From the NCBI RefSeq assembly GCF_020687805.1, contig NZ_JAJEWQ010000005.1:62001-126000 (forward strand): a stretch of DNA of 64,000 bases, given 5' to 3'. Position numbers and translations under genes: made by a program. The notes beneath the pieces are model-generated. The model ran no database searches, was not told where the DNA came from, and saw only the letters and a program-made list of their open reading frames with translations. Each line of letters starts with the position of its first letter. Positions within the stretch are counted from its first letter, which is position 1. Below, piece by piece: positions 36,342 through 44,917 of the stretch. Source of the DNA: Planctobacterium marinum (GTDB lineage Bacteria > Pseudomonadota > Gammaproteobacteria > Enterobacterales > Alteromonadaceae).

Positions 36342-37313
36342 CTATTCACCTGATTGTTTAAGCCACTGTACTGCCACTGCAATAATTTTGTCCTGCGGGA
36401 CTTCCTCATCCACGTTTACGCCATGGCTGTAGGTGTTTTTATCCTTGTCTGCCATTTCAGAGACAGTTAAATGCAACTGACTGCCGTTGCTGAGTCTAAA
36501 TGTTCTGTTTGCAGTTGCCTGACCACAGGAATTTTTGCCAAAAACTCTGACATTATCACGTTGTTTAAAGGAAATGAGAGTAGCTTCTCCGGAACTGGCT
36601 GTATTATTGCTGCTCAAAACGGCAATTTTGGGCGTGGCATAAGCTAATTTATATGGCGATGCCACCGTTACTATGGGCTTGCCATTTAAAACCGATGCGC
36701 CATCCAGATAACCCCAACGACTTTCATGTTTGTTGATAAAGTATCCGTAATCTCCATTGCCAAGCAGTGGGCCTATTCCCGCGATCATTGGCCACATATT
36801 GCCTCCAGTATTCCACCTTAAATCAATAATCCATCCATGCAGATCAGCACTATCTTGCTCGGATATCTTCCTTTGCAAAGCGAAGGCAAATAGTTCCTTT
36901 TCCCATGGATCAGGGGAAGTAAAGCCATTTACTCTGATATAGCCCACCTTTTCCAACTTTGGGATTGTTCTGTCGATGTGTTCGCCACATTGCAAATCAC
37001 TATGATAAGCAACCAACTGTCCTTTTGCCGTTCGCAAGGAGGTATGGTTTGTATCTAAAAGCTCGAAAGCCCGCTTAATTGCGGGATAGGTTGCTTCAAT
37101 GGTATGCGCGTCTTTGGCCAAACTATCGACTTTCTGCCTGAGTTCCGACCAATCTACACGCTCTCTGGTTATCGCATGTTGGCGCAGTAAGCCCATGATT
37201 TCATTAACATAGTCTTGTGGAGGTGTTGTTGATTGTGCGCGAGCCAATGCAACCACTGTTTGAGCCAGGAAAAGCACCGACAAGGCGAGAAAAATTGGAA
37301 CTCTAATATGCAC
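36342..37313 (-). CDS. S41-family serine peptidase, secreted
   Basis: 323 residues with a signal peptide (ending near ALARAQS). An N-terminal helical domain (30-110) precedes the peptidase domain with GYIRVNGF, IIDLRWNTGGNMWP and the nucleophile region VLSSNNTASSGEATLISF, in which a Ser after Ala is the S41 catalytic residue. No PDZ domain is inserted, unlike CtpA or Prc. Likely periplasmic or surface tail-specific peptidase. It follows the small tyrosinase-cluster gene by 22 nt and may be co-transcribed with it. Confidence 0.82.
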   Translation of the reverse strand: MHIRVPIFLALSVLFLAQTVVALARAQSTTPPQDYVNEIMGLLRQHAITRERVDWSELRQKVDSLAKDAHTIEATYPAIKRAFELLDTNHTSLRTAKGQLVAYHSDLQCGEHIDRTIPKLEKVGYIRVNGFTSPDPWEKELFAFALQRKISEQDSADLHGWIIDLRWNTGGNMWPMIAGIGPLLGNGDYGYFINKHESRWGYLDGASVLNGKPIVTVASPYKLAYATPKIAVLSSNNTASSGEATLISFKQRDNVRVFGKNSCGQATANRTFRLSNGSQLHLTVSEMADKDKNTYSHGVNVDEEVPQDKIIAVAVQWLKQSGE

Positions 37314-37335
37314 CTCCGGTTTACTCCTTGATATT

Positions 37336-37755
37336 TTACAACAAAACGATTCGTTCTATGGTGACTGGCTCAGGCAAACTTAGCCTGGGTTGCAGGGCAA
37401 CTACCAGGGTGATGAATTGTTTATTTTTGAGATGTGTTTGCAAAGTCTGCTGCTCCTGCTGAGCCAGTTTCACATGCAATTCTTGTCCTGTATCAGATTG
37501 GGTATCCATGCCATAAAAGGCGGCTGTCGCCAGATAGCTTTGCTCGGACAAAACCGAGTCCAACGGACTGATATGAATGTCCAGCACACCGAGTTGTTCA
37601 ACATTGTGTAATCCTTGCAAACACACGTATTTTGGAATTGCTGCTGCAAGCGGTTGCTGTAATTGTAAGCTGACAGGGAAAAGAGTGTCTTTCCCCCGAA
37701 GAATGAGTGGCTGAGACGAACTGGCAATCCAGGTGTCTTTAACAGTATCTGACAT
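37336..37755 (-). CDS. Small protein of the tyrosinase operon, resembling a tyrosinase C-terminal domain
   Basis: 139 residues, no signal peptide. The pattern of short beta strands (LGVLDIHISPLD, then QFITLVVALQP, and the ending VTIERIVLL) parallels the C-terminal beta domain of the tyrosinase two genes upstream (LGLFGLED, KISFQFKPQLP, VKVGRVSLHSEL). In plant-type polyphenol oxidases that domain shields the copper site. It starts one codon after the DUF2182 stop, so it is in the same operon. The resemblance is visual and tentative. Confidence 0.55.
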   Translation of the reverse strand: MSDTVKDTWIASSSQPLILRGKDTLFPVSLQLQQPLAAAIPKYVCLQGLHNVEQLGVLDIHISPLDSVLSEQSYLATAAFYGMDTQSDTGQELHVKLAQQEQQTLQTHLKNKQFITLVVALQPRLSLPEPVTIERIVLL

Positions 37756-37758
37756 TAC

Positions 37759-38526
37759 TTAAATGAGCCACATTCCGGTATAGAACAGGGCCAGAGTATA
37801 GCACATTGCGCTTACCAGAGAGGTGCGTTTGGGCAGTTTAATGCGTTCATACAACAATAAACAGGTAACTGCCAGCATTAACCCCAAACTATGTCCGGTC
37901 AGCATCATAGCCAGCATAATAACCCCACAACTTGCGAAACAGCGCTGCGCTTTATACCAGCCAAATTTAACCGATCCCCGCATTGCACCCCAAAAGTCTA
38001 TCGCCAGTGGTTGTCCTGCGGTACAGGCATATACCGCCGACTTACGCATTCCCGACTGACAATACAGTGCCGCCCCCAGCCAGATCAAACCCGAAAAAGG
38101 AGTGGTTTCTTTTATCCAGGCTGGCCAGTATTCTGCAATCCACACCGCCGATGACAGCAGGACACCAACCGCAATCAATAGTGCTCCAACCAACCACCAA
38201 AGCGCGGAATAGCCGATAAAAACCGCCAGCCAGGCATAAGGATGCACATATCGCGGCAGCATTTCCCTGATAAAGTTAACAGCACCGCTAAGCATGGGCA
38301 ACATCATGGCATACACCATCATCAACCAGGTAATTTGCTGTTCAGTAAAACTGACCTGATGAGCATGGTGATGATGGTGATGACTATCCATGGGCTGCAA
38401 CCAGACATAGAAGTAATACAACCAACACAATATAGACACAGCGAGCAAATACCAGTGGGGCTTAAGGGTATATACACCACTTAAGCCGGCTCCCGGTACT
38501 TGCCTTTGTGTTTTAGCGTAGTTCAC
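37759..38526 (-). CDS. DUF2182 membrane protein with His-rich loop
   Basis: 255 residues with about six membrane helices. After the first helix lies a run of six His plus His-Ala-His (SHHHHHHAH, about 48-56). The DUF2182 signature is present in a modified form: the YCQSGMRKSAVYAC segment near 155-168 and RCFASCGVIMLAMMLTG near 195-211, with paired Cys residues as expected for a metal-binding membrane protein. It overlaps the 3' end of the tyrosinase gene by 14 nt. A role in moving copper to the tyrosinase is suggested by the context but not shown. Confidence 0.75.
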   Translation of the reverse strand: MNYAKTQRQVPGAGLSGVYTLKPHWYLLAVSILCWLYYFYVWLQPMDSHHHHHHAHQVSFTEQQITWLMMVYAMMLPMLSGAVNFIREMLPRYVHPYAWLAVFIGYSALWWLVGALLIAVGVLLSSAVWIAEYWPAWIKETTPFSGLIWLGAALYCQSGMRKSAVYACTAGQPLAIDFWGAMRGSVKFGWYKAQRCFASCGVIMLAMMLTGHSLGLMLAVTCLLLYERIKLPKRTSLVSAMCYTLALFYTGMWLI

Positions 38527-39943
38527 TGTGCAGACTCACCCGCCCGACTTTCACTTTCTCACCCTGACGCGGCAGTTGTGGTTTAAACTGAAACGATATC
38601 TTGTCTTCACTCCAGCCCTTTTGCTTGCTGAGCCGCTCGATGACCTGAGTCACATCAAAGGCGAAACTCAAGCCGCTACCATCATGATCCAAACCGGGTG
38701 TTGATGCGTCTTCAAGACCAAACAACCCGAGACTGCCCACAAAGTGTTCATCATCCAGCGCGGCACTTCCGTCACCACTGATAAAGATATCAACCGGGCA
38801 GGGGTTACCGGTTCCGGTGACGTTGTTGACATGCAGTACTCGTTTTGGTGTTTTACTTTGATTAACAGAGGCTCTTGCCGCCATGGAAACCCTGGATTTG
38901 CGTCGCCCCTGTGGCACCATATTCAATGCCAGAGCAGATAAATCATGACTCAGATCGGTGTTGATGTTGCTGGCTCCAACCACATCCATCACATTTTCAG
39001 CAGCCCGGCCCGGTGGGTTTGGACTCTCGGCATCCATCTCCGGGTAGCCAGGGCTGTAGGTGTAATTGAGCTGCTCTGTGGTGCGCACATCTTTGACTTT
39101 TAAAGTCTGCACCTCACCATTTTCATCATGAAAATCAAATTCAAAGTTCAGCCAATCTGAACTTGCCGGGTTGCTGTGCCCCGCCGACTCCACCCACACC
39201 TGCCACATTCTGTCGATATTGGCATGATGTAACCAAAATATGGGATCCAGCGCTGCTGTTTTGGTATTGCCCATTGCCCCGTTGATATAACCGTGCACAA
39301 CGTCGTGTGGTAACTGCTCCAACTGGCCTTTTTTACCGCCTGAGACGGCAAACCCGGTAATACCTCCGCCAAAATTTACATCTTCAGAAGTATTGGTAAA
39401 TACGGTTTCATCAAGGGCTGGCCAGGGGTTTACGTACCTTTTTTGCAATACATAGTTTACCCGACCCTCCAGCCACAACCCCGGATAATCGGCGTTTTTG
39501 CCCTGGCTGTCACCAAACGCAGGAGGTATGGTCATCGCCTGTTGTTGTTCAGCTATGCTGATCCCGGGCCTGAACGCTTCACAATAATTCCAGAAGGGAA
39601 GCGTCCATCCGACAGGACCACCGGCTTCCACTACCGCTTTTGCCACCGTAGCTTCAAAGTAGTACAGATACATGCGGTGCCAGGGTAAGAAAAACCAGGT
39701 GCCGTGCTGGCAATTATTCCAAAAGCCGCTGTCGATAGTGGATTGTTTAGGTGGGTAGTCTGTAGCCACTTCCCAAAATTGTTTGGTACTGGTGTTTATT
39801 ACATAGCCGTGGACAGCCCCCCAATACCACCAACTGGTTGGATCGTTAATACTGCGCTGCTTCATCACCTCTACGGCTTTGGAATACCAATGCAGCGTCA
39901 TATCCGATGCAGATAACTCATACACATTCTTTCTGACTTTCAT
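38513..39943 (-). CDS. Tyrosinase / polyphenol-oxidase family protein
   Basis: 476 residues without a signal peptide. Type 3 dicopper centre: CuA with His45, His80 and His89 (QHGTWFFLPWHRMYLYYFE), CuB with His213 and His217 (HDVVHGYI) and the His239/His240 pair in DPIFWLHHANIDRMW. The two-domain form, with a beta-rich C-terminal domain (about 350-476), is close to plant-type polyphenol oxidases. It oxidises phenols to o-quinones. RBS AAGGAGAAAAGG precedes the ATG. First gene of an operon with DUF2182 and a small protein. Confidence 0.92.
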   Translation of the reverse strand: MKVRKNVYELSASDMTLHWYSKAVEVMKQRSINDPTSWWYWGAVHGYVINTSTKQFWEVATDYPPKQSTIDSGFWNNCQHGTWFFLPWHRMYLYYFEATVAKAVVEAGGPVGWTLPFWNYCEAFRPGISIAEQQQAMTIPPAFGDSQGKNADYPGLWLEGRVNYVLQKRYVNPWPALDETVFTNTSEDVNFGGGITGFAVSGGKKGQLEQLPHDVVHGYINGAMGNTKTAALDPIFWLHHANIDRMWQVWVESAGHSNPASSDWLNFEFDFHDENGEVQTLKVKDVRTTEQLNYTYSPGYPEMDAESPNPPGRAAENVMDVVGASNINTDLSHDLSALALNMVPQGRRKSRVSMAARASVNQSKTPKRVLHVNNVTGTGNPCPVDIFISGDGSAALDDEHFVGSLGLFGLEDASTPGLDHDGSGLSFAFDVTQVIERLSKQKGWSEDKISFQFKPQLPRQGEKVKVGRVSLHSELR

Positions 39944-40069
39944 CCTTTTCTCCTTTTGAATATGCCAAAATGTGAATCAGCAAAAACACAAAGGTAGTTT
40001 AAATTACCCAAAAAGCAAGATTAATTTCCTTTTTCAGACTGAAGGCATTTAAGGTACTCAGCCCCCTGA

Positions 40070-40516
40070 TCACGTCATTCTTCGATTCAGCAGCACGGCC
40101 CCTGGTCCCGCAGCGGCCAGTTCATCGTCTTTGTTGTACATAGGGCAGTTTTTCATGGATAAACAGCCGCAACCGATACAACCGGTGAGTGAATCCCGAA
40201 GGGCTGTCATGGCTCTGATGCGTTGATCCAATCTCTCCCGCCACTGTTGAGCCAGCTGTTGCCAGTCTTCCTGCGTGGGCGTACGCATATCCGGTAAGGT
40301 TGCCAGGGTTTGTTTTATTTCTTCCAGACTAATTCCCAGATTTTGCGCTGCTTTAATTAACGCGATTCGACGCATTACATCTTTGTGATAGCGACGTTGA
40401 TTGCCGGCATTGCGGGAACTGTGGATCAGTCCTTTTTGTTCGTAAAAGTGCAAAGCAGATACCGCAACGCCACAGCGCTTGGCCACTTTTCCTGGCACTA
40501 ACAAAACTTCCGCCAT
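40070..40516 (-). CDS. soxR: Redox-sensitive transcriptional activator SoxR
   Basis: 148 residues of the MerR family: winged helix (10-60, VSALHFYEQKGLI), dimerisation helix, and the [2Fe-2S] Cys cluster CIGCGCLSMKNC at about 113-124 with the exact SoxR spacing. It activates target promoters when the cluster is oxidised by redox-cycling agents. A SoxR box lies 45 nt upstream, in a promoter that points the opposite way toward the 35-residue peptide and VOC genes. No soxS is adjacent, as usual outside enterobacteria. Confidence 0.96.
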   Translation of the reverse strand: MAEVLLVPGKVAKRCGVAVSALHFYEQKGLIHSSRNAGNQRRYHKDVMRRIALIKAAQNLGISLEEIKQTLATLPDMRTPTQEDWQQLAQQWRERLDQRIRAMTALRDSLTGCIGCGCLSMKNCPMYNKDDELAAAGPGAVLLNRRMT

Positions 40517-40556
40517 TGGCTTGTCCTCAGAAAAGTTAAAAAAATTAAAAAAAACC

Positions 40557-40587
40557 TTTACCTCAACTTAACTTGAGGTTTTAGCAT
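40557..40587 (+). promoter_or_regulatory. SoxR box in a 19-bp-spacer promoter
   Basis: The 18-mer at 40561-40578 (CCTCAACTTAACTTGAGG) differs from the soxS operator at one or two bases. It sits between a -35 TTTACC (40557-40562) and a -10 TAGCAT (40582-40587) with a 19-bp spacer, the overlong spacer typical of SoxR/MerR-activated promoters. The promoter reads toward the small ORF at 40618. A degenerate second copy follows at 40592-40608. Confidence 0.9.
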
Positions 40588-40617
40588 GACACCCAACTTA
40601 ACACGAGGAACCTAAAA

Positions 40618-40725
40618 ATGAACAGTAAAAAGCCCGTCTGGCGACTTGCCGCAAGCGTTTTAATCCAGTCATTGCTGTTGGCCTGGCAGAATCCTACATT
40701 TCACCAGGTGTCAGCGCGCAAATAA
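40618..40725 (+). CDS. SoxR-controlled small membrane peptide, 35 aa
   Basis: A 35-codon ORF (ATG at 40618, TAA at 40723-40725) begins about 25-30 nt after the likely transcription start of the SoxR promoter and has a GAGGAAC ribosome site. It encodes a Lys-rich start (MNSKKPVWR), a hydrophobic stretch (LAASVLIQSLLLAW, about 10-23) and a polar tail. It could be a single-span membrane peptide or a leader. It is followed 24 nt later by the VOC gene, which has its own strong RBS. No family recognised; coding status rests on position, RBS and promoter. Confidence 0.6.
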   Translation: MNSKKPVWRLAASVLIQSLLLAWQNPTFHQVSARK

Positions 40726-40749
40726 TTTTCATCAGAAAGGAGAAGGACA

Positions 40750-41166
40750 ATGTATTTAGAGCATTTAAATATGGTAGTGACCGACATGCAGCAAAGCTTA
40801 AACTTTTACCGCGCAGCCTTTCCGGAGTGGAAGGTACGAGGCGGCGGTTCAGATGACTGGTATGGCAAACCCCGCAACTGGTTGCATTTTGGCGATGATA
40901 AACAATACCTTGCCTTATCTGACCACGGGGAAGGTCAGATTCGGAAGCATCAGGGGGCGCAGCCCGGATTGTCACATTTTGCTTTTGTCGTCAGTAATAT
41001 CGATGCCGTGCGTAAAAGGCTGGTTGAGGCAGGATTTGAAGTCAGCAATCCAGGTAACCCTACAGAGCATCGCAGCAACCTGTATTTCAGGGACCCGGAC
41101 GGCTTCGAGATTGAGTTTGTAGAATATCACAGCGACCTGATGGCGCAGCGCAATGATTATAGTTAG
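40750..41166 (+). CDS. VOC-family (glyoxalase/dioxygenase fold) protein in the SoxR-driven unit
   Basis: 138 residues with paired beta-alpha-beta-beta-beta modules. Metal-ligand positions are visible: His5 in YLEHLNMVV, His in LSHFAFVVSN (about 77) and Glu in FEIEFVEY (about 125-128), as in the glyoxalase/bleomycin-resistance superfamily. RBS AAGGAGAAGG is 6 nt before the ATG. Placement behind the SoxR box suggests a role in detoxifying electrophiles or redox-cycling compounds. Its 3' end overlaps the convergent dioxygenase gene by 4 nt. Confidence 0.85.
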   Translation: MYLEHLNMVVTDMQQSLNFYRAAFPEWKVRGGGSDDWYGKPRNWLHFGDDKQYLALSDHGEGQIRKHQGAQPGLSHFAFVVSNIDAVRKRLVEAGFEVSNPGNPTEHRSNLYFRDPDGFEIEFVEYHSDLMAQRNDYS

Positions 41167-42167
41167 AACGCATTTCCGGGAGCAACATACCGTGGGGTCA
41201 ACGAATACATATCCAGGTATTGTGCCACTCTCGGAGATTGATGGTGATTTGGTGATGCACCATGGGGTAACCAATGGTGCCAGATAATCAAGTCCCCCGC
41301 TTCGGCCGCAATCGACTTATGGGGAAATTGGTAAAAGTCCACCTCATTTGGATCTGTGCCAGAAGGCAAACTGTTGATCCAATTTTGATAGTTAAGATGA
41401 AACCCGGGGCATACAGTAAACGCACCTTGATCTGCAGCTACGTCGTTGAGATAAACGATCCCCTGTGTTTTAAAGTGCATAGGGAAGTTAAAGTCGACAT
41501 CCAGATGCAGCTTCGGTCCTTGAAAGCAGTGTTTGTGGCTTTCCGGAAAATTAATACTGTATTGGTCTCGGGTAATCACCAGATCCTGACATTGCCAAAC
41601 CTGTTGGAATGCGTTTAAGGCGATTTTCGATTGTCGAGCGATTTCCAGCTCAGGCAAATCAAATTGTCTTTGCCAGATGGGCCCCTTAGGAAGATTGTGC
41701 CAGGATTCACTATCGTCTAAAGCGAATCCTTTGCGTTGCGCGAGACTATTTGCAATATCCAGCGCAGTTTCCCGAGCTATAATATTTTTGACAATGACAT
41801 AGCCATACTCTTGCCAATGTTCTAAATCAGAAGAAGACAAAGGTCCGGGAAGCGATTGGTGTGAGTTCTTTTGCAGGTTTTCTGACGACGCTAACCAACT
41901 GCCAAGTAATGAACAATACCGGTTTGCTGAAAAGCTTTTCTGTTGTTTGAGTTCTCGCCAGAGCTTTTCCGCATTTGCGTTACAGGAATGTAGCATGTTC
42001 ATATAAACCTGCATTCCCAAGCCAACAGCATCAGAAAGCGCACGTGAGTATAAACAGTCCCGAAGATCACCATTAGATTTGTTGAAGTAAACCTCTATTT
42101 GTCGTTGCAGAAAAGCTACCGCTTTCTGTTCGTCTATCATCTCAGTTTTTCCATGCGCCAAATCCAC
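41163..42167 (-). CDS. Phytanoyl-CoA dioxygenase-family Fe(II)/2-oxoglutarate oxygenase
   Basis: 334 residues from a GTG; an in-frame ATG at 42140 is an alternative start. The C-terminal half carries the double-stranded beta-helix core with the iron ligands His and Asp in LHLDVDF, the distal His in WHHWLPHGAS and the 2-oxoglutarate Arg in SPRVAQYL. The N-terminal part, up to ELKQQKSFSANRY, is a helical domain of unknown role. Substrate not identifiable. Gene tail overlaps the VOC gene by 4 nt. Confidence 0.82.
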   Translation of the reverse strand: MDLAHGKTEMIDEQKAVAFLQRQIEVYFNKSNGDLRDCLYSRALSDAVGLGMQVYMNMLHSCNANAEKLWRELKQQKSFSANRYCSLLGSWLASSENLQKNSHQSLPGPLSSSDLEHWQEYGYVIVKNIIARETALDIANSLAQRKGFALDDSESWHNLPKGPIWQRQFDLPELEIARQSKIALNAFQQVWQCQDLVITRDQYSINFPESHKHCFQGPKLHLDVDFNFPMHFKTQGIVYLNDVAADQGAFTVCPGFHLNYQNWINSLPSGTDPNEVDFYQFPHKSIAAEAGDLIIWHHWLPHGASPNHHQSPRVAQYLDMYSLTPRYVAPGNAF

Positions 42168-42203
42168 AACTAAACTCCATTTAAACAGAGGCTTTAACAG
42201 GCA

Positions 42204-42668
42204 TTACTTCTTCTTTTCTGACACCCACAGGTTAATTGTGCCTTTGACTACCACTACATCATTTTCATCGTAGGCCGTTACCGCTACCGGTAAATCTCCC
42301 ACCTGCCAGTGGTTGTTGGGCAAAACGGCTTCGCAGCGAATATCAGAACCCGCTTTGGCAGTATAGTCTACTGTCATGCCTTTGGGTATCCAGCGCAGGT
42401 GTTTGGGTATTGAAGCTTCAGCCATGAAGCCCATCGCCATTTCCAGACCATTACAAATTGCGATAACGTGCACGGTTTTTATGTGGTTTTCCACCGAACG
42501 GCGCTTCTTAATAAAGCAATGACATTCACCGGGAGCCAGTTGAGTGATCAGCGGTTTGATCGTGGCAAAGTAGGGCGCTTTGCGGCAGGCAACAAAAGAA
42601 AACAACCGGTTTCCCATGGGATACTTTTGCAAACGCTTATACAAACGCATTAAATAATTATCAGACAT
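42204..42668 (-). CDS. DUF4442 hotdog-fold thioesterase-like protein
   Basis: 154 residues. The hotdog-like centre has KTVHVIAICNGLEMAMGFMAEASIP, and then KGMTVDYTAKAGSDIRCEAVLP, the signature region of DUF4442. The family is related to PaaI/FabZ-type thioesterases; the substrate is unknown. It is 36 nt upstream of the dioxygenase gene on the same strand and may be co-transcribed. Confidence 0.75.
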   Translation of the reverse strand: MSDNYLMRLYKRLQKYPMGNRLFSFVACRKAPYFATIKPLITQLAPGECHCFIKKRRSVENHIKTVHVIAICNGLEMAMGFMAEASIPKHLRWIPKGMTVDYTAKAGSDIRCEAVLPNNHWQVGDLPVAVTAYDENDVVVVKGTINLWVSEKKK

Positions 42669-42728
42669 GGCTAATATCTCCAGATTAATTGCTGCGACAT
42701 TAACACGTCCGACCAGTTAAATGAAGTC

Positions 42729-43493
42729 TTAGTTATCGTCCTTTTTGGGTTCCTGCCAGTCCAGGTAATAGTTGAGCTCCCCACTGTTATACATGCGCTG
42801 CATTTCATCCTGAAACGGTATCAGGAATACAGTGGCTTTCGCAGATTGGCGGGCCATCGCCAGGAACGCTGATGGCACCTGAACTTTATATACCGCAGGC
42901 TCCAGCAGTTCGGCATAACCGCTGCGCTCGACAGCGATAGCAATGGCCTGGTCGCCCCCCATCACGGTATCCAGCCGGCCTGACACCAACATTTTGAACA
43001 GTATATTAAATTGCGCAGATTCATAACGCTGAATATTCAGCGCGTTATCCACTTGCGCAAATAGCCGGGCGCCTTTTTCTTTGCCGACAATTTTATTGTC
43101 CAGATCAGCAAAGGTGCGAATGCGTTCAGCTTCGCCGGAACGAACCCAAAAAGCGATGTTACTCCGGCTATAAGCGGGTTGAATGAAGTGTAAAAAGGCC
43201 TCGCGTTCCTGAGCATGGCTAACCGAAGTCAGAATATCCACCCGTCCGGCTCTGGCCAACTCCAGACAACGTATCCACTCACAAGGTGAAAAACGGATTT
43301 GCAAATTGAGTTTATCTGCCAGATGCAGCACCAGTTCAACGTCGCGGCCACTAAAGCCTTGCTCCTCATAAACTGAAAAAGGCGGGTAATTGGGGATACC
43401 GTAAACCAAATAGTTTTCCGCTTGCGCAGCCTGCAAGGATTGCGCAATCCAATGTAACGACAGACAGAGTATTATCGGGATCATACGGGTCAT
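42729..43493 (-). CDS. Family 3 extracellular solute-binding-like protein
   Basis: 254 residues from the ATG at 43493; the longer frame from 43550 adds 19 residues that do not look like a leader. A signal peptide (ending near QAAQAEN) precedes the bilobal fold: YGIPNYPPFSVYEEQGFSGRDVELV, LARAGRVDILTSVSHAQEREAFLHF and the second-lobe hinge. No permease or ATPase gene is near, so this may be a stand-alone periplasmic sensor-like protein. Ligand unknown; the fold usually binds amino acids. Confidence 0.78.
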   Translation of the reverse strand: MTRMIPIILCLSLHWIAQSLQAAQAENYLVYGIPNYPPFSVYEEQGFSGRDVELVLHLADKLNLQIRFSPCEWIRCLELARAGRVDILTSVSHAQEREAFLHFIQPAYSRSNIAFWVRSGEAERIRTFADLDNKIVGKEKGARLFAQVDNALNIQRYESAQFNILFKMLVSGRLDTVMGGDQAIAIAVERSGYAELLEPAVYKVQVPSAFLAMARQSAKATVFLIPFQDEMQRMYNSGELNYYLDWQEPKKDDN

Positions 43494-43615
43494 TAGTAAA
43501 GCGTAATAGATTCTGCTTAAAGGGCAATATTCAGAGAAGAAACTGCGCAAAAATTGCTTTAAACTGCTCTCTTAAATCTTGTCCTGGCACAAGGATAATG
43601 GAGTAGAAATCATAT

Positions 43616-44545
43616 ATGACAAATAAAGCAAGTACTTACCCTGTCGGCACCCCCGGAATCCCGTGGGGAAAGTCTGAAAAAGCACAATGGCTGGCATTAC
43701 AAAATATAAAGCGCAGCTACCAGCAAGAAGTGCTGGATAAAATAAGGTCTTTGTCGTCTCAATGGCATGTGGAGCAATATGGTGCGTTGAGCTACGACCT
43801 GGCGCGCTACCCGCTGTTTGTACTGACATCTGCGTCGTGGCAAGCATCCAAACCGACAGCTTTGGTTACCGGCGGAGTCCACGGTTATGAAACCAGCGGG
43901 GTCCACGGGGCTTTGTATTTTCTGGAACATTGTGCTCAAAATTACACAGACAGTTTTAATCTGATTGTCGCGCCCTGTATCAGTCCCTGGGGTTATGAAA
44001 CCATCAACCGCTGGAACCCGGCCGCGGTGGATCCCAATCGCTCTTTTACCCCCGGCGCACCTTCCGAAGAAACTCAGGCCATCATGGACTACCTGAATAA
44101 AAACAATATTAAACCTTTGGTTCACGTGGATTTACACGAAACCACAGATACCGACAACTCTGAATTTCGCCCGGCACTGGCAGCCAGAGATGGCGTGACA
44201 CATGACAACTGGGATATTCCTGATGGATTTTACCTGGTGGGTGATACAGAACGTCCGGAAAACGCATTTCAAAAAGCCGTTATCGACAATGTGGCTAAGG
44301 TAACCCATATCGCACCTGCCGATAAAAATGGCTGCATTATTGGCGCGAAAATCACTCAGTTTGGGGTAATTGAGTACCAATGTAAGAAAGCCGGATTAAG
44401 CACCGGTATGACAGACGCGCCGTATGTCACCATTACCGAAGTGTATCCCGACAGCCCGAAAACCGACCCGCAAAATTGTATTGAAGCCCAGGCTGCTGCG
44501 GTCAATGGTGCCCTGGATTACGTACTGGCGAATCATACATTTTAG
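43616..44545 (+). CDS. M14-family zinc carboxypeptidase-like protein
   Basis: 309 residues without a signal peptide. Zinc ligands His89 and Glu92 in GGVHGYE and His174 in VHVDLHETTD, with substrate-binding Asn-Arg in AVDPNRSF (Arg142) and a catalytic Glu in VTITEVYPD. This is the M14 (carboxypeptidase A/succinylglutamate desuccinylase-like) pattern. Because it is cytosolic, peptide or acyl-amino-acid hydrolysis inside the cell is likely. It is divergent from the solute-binding gene. Confidence 0.84.
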   Translation: MTNKASTYPVGTPGIPWGKSEKAQWLALQNIKRSYQQEVLDKIRSLSSQWHVEQYGALSYDLARYPLFVLTSASWQASKPTALVTGGVHGYETSGVHGALYFLEHCAQNYTDSFNLIVAPCISPWGYETINRWNPAAVDPNRSFTPGAPSEETQAIMDYLNKNNIKPLVHVDLHETTDTDNSEFRPALAARDGVTHDNWDIPDGFYLVGDTERPENAFQKAVIDNVAKVTHIAPADKNGCIIGAKITQFGVIEYQCKKAGLSTGMTDAPYVTITEVYPDSPKTDPQNCIEAQAAAVNGALDYVLANHTF

Positions 44546-44674
44546 CGGCAAACAGATAATTTTATCGTCAGCATAAAAAATATTCGTTTTTCATTTTGAC
44601 CATAAACAGTTAATTTTTTGCGCACATTAAAAGTGTTTCAGATGGTCTGAAACACCTGTTAACTGAGATACGAA

Positions 44675-44917
44675 ATGAAATTCAAATGGTTGTTCTTACT
44701 TGCAACTCTGTCTGCTGGCGTTAATGCTCAAGAGATGCCGGATGCTGGCTTTTTGCAAGACACACTCGATTATTGCGTCGAGTATTACGAAGGTGAAGAA
44801 GTAACTGACAAAACCATTTTGGGTTGCGTTAACGAAGAGTTAGACGCCTCTGGTTATGCTTCTTTTCCTACACTACAAGCGGTAAAAGACTTTATCGCTC
44901 AGAATAAAGAAGACTAA
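44675..44917 (+). CDS. Small secreted protein with two cysteines, unknown
   Basis: 80 residues: clear signal peptide (cleavage at VNAQE) and a mature acidic domain of about 60 residues with two Cys (CVEYYEGEEVTDKTILGCV) placed to form a disulfide. No family recognised. It converges with the phosphotransferase gene, overlapping its last codon by 4 nt. Confidence 0.6.
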   Translation: MKFKWLFLLATLSAGVNAQEMPDAGFLQDTLDYCVEYYEGEEVTDKTILGCVNEELDASGYASFPTLQAVKDFIAQNKED

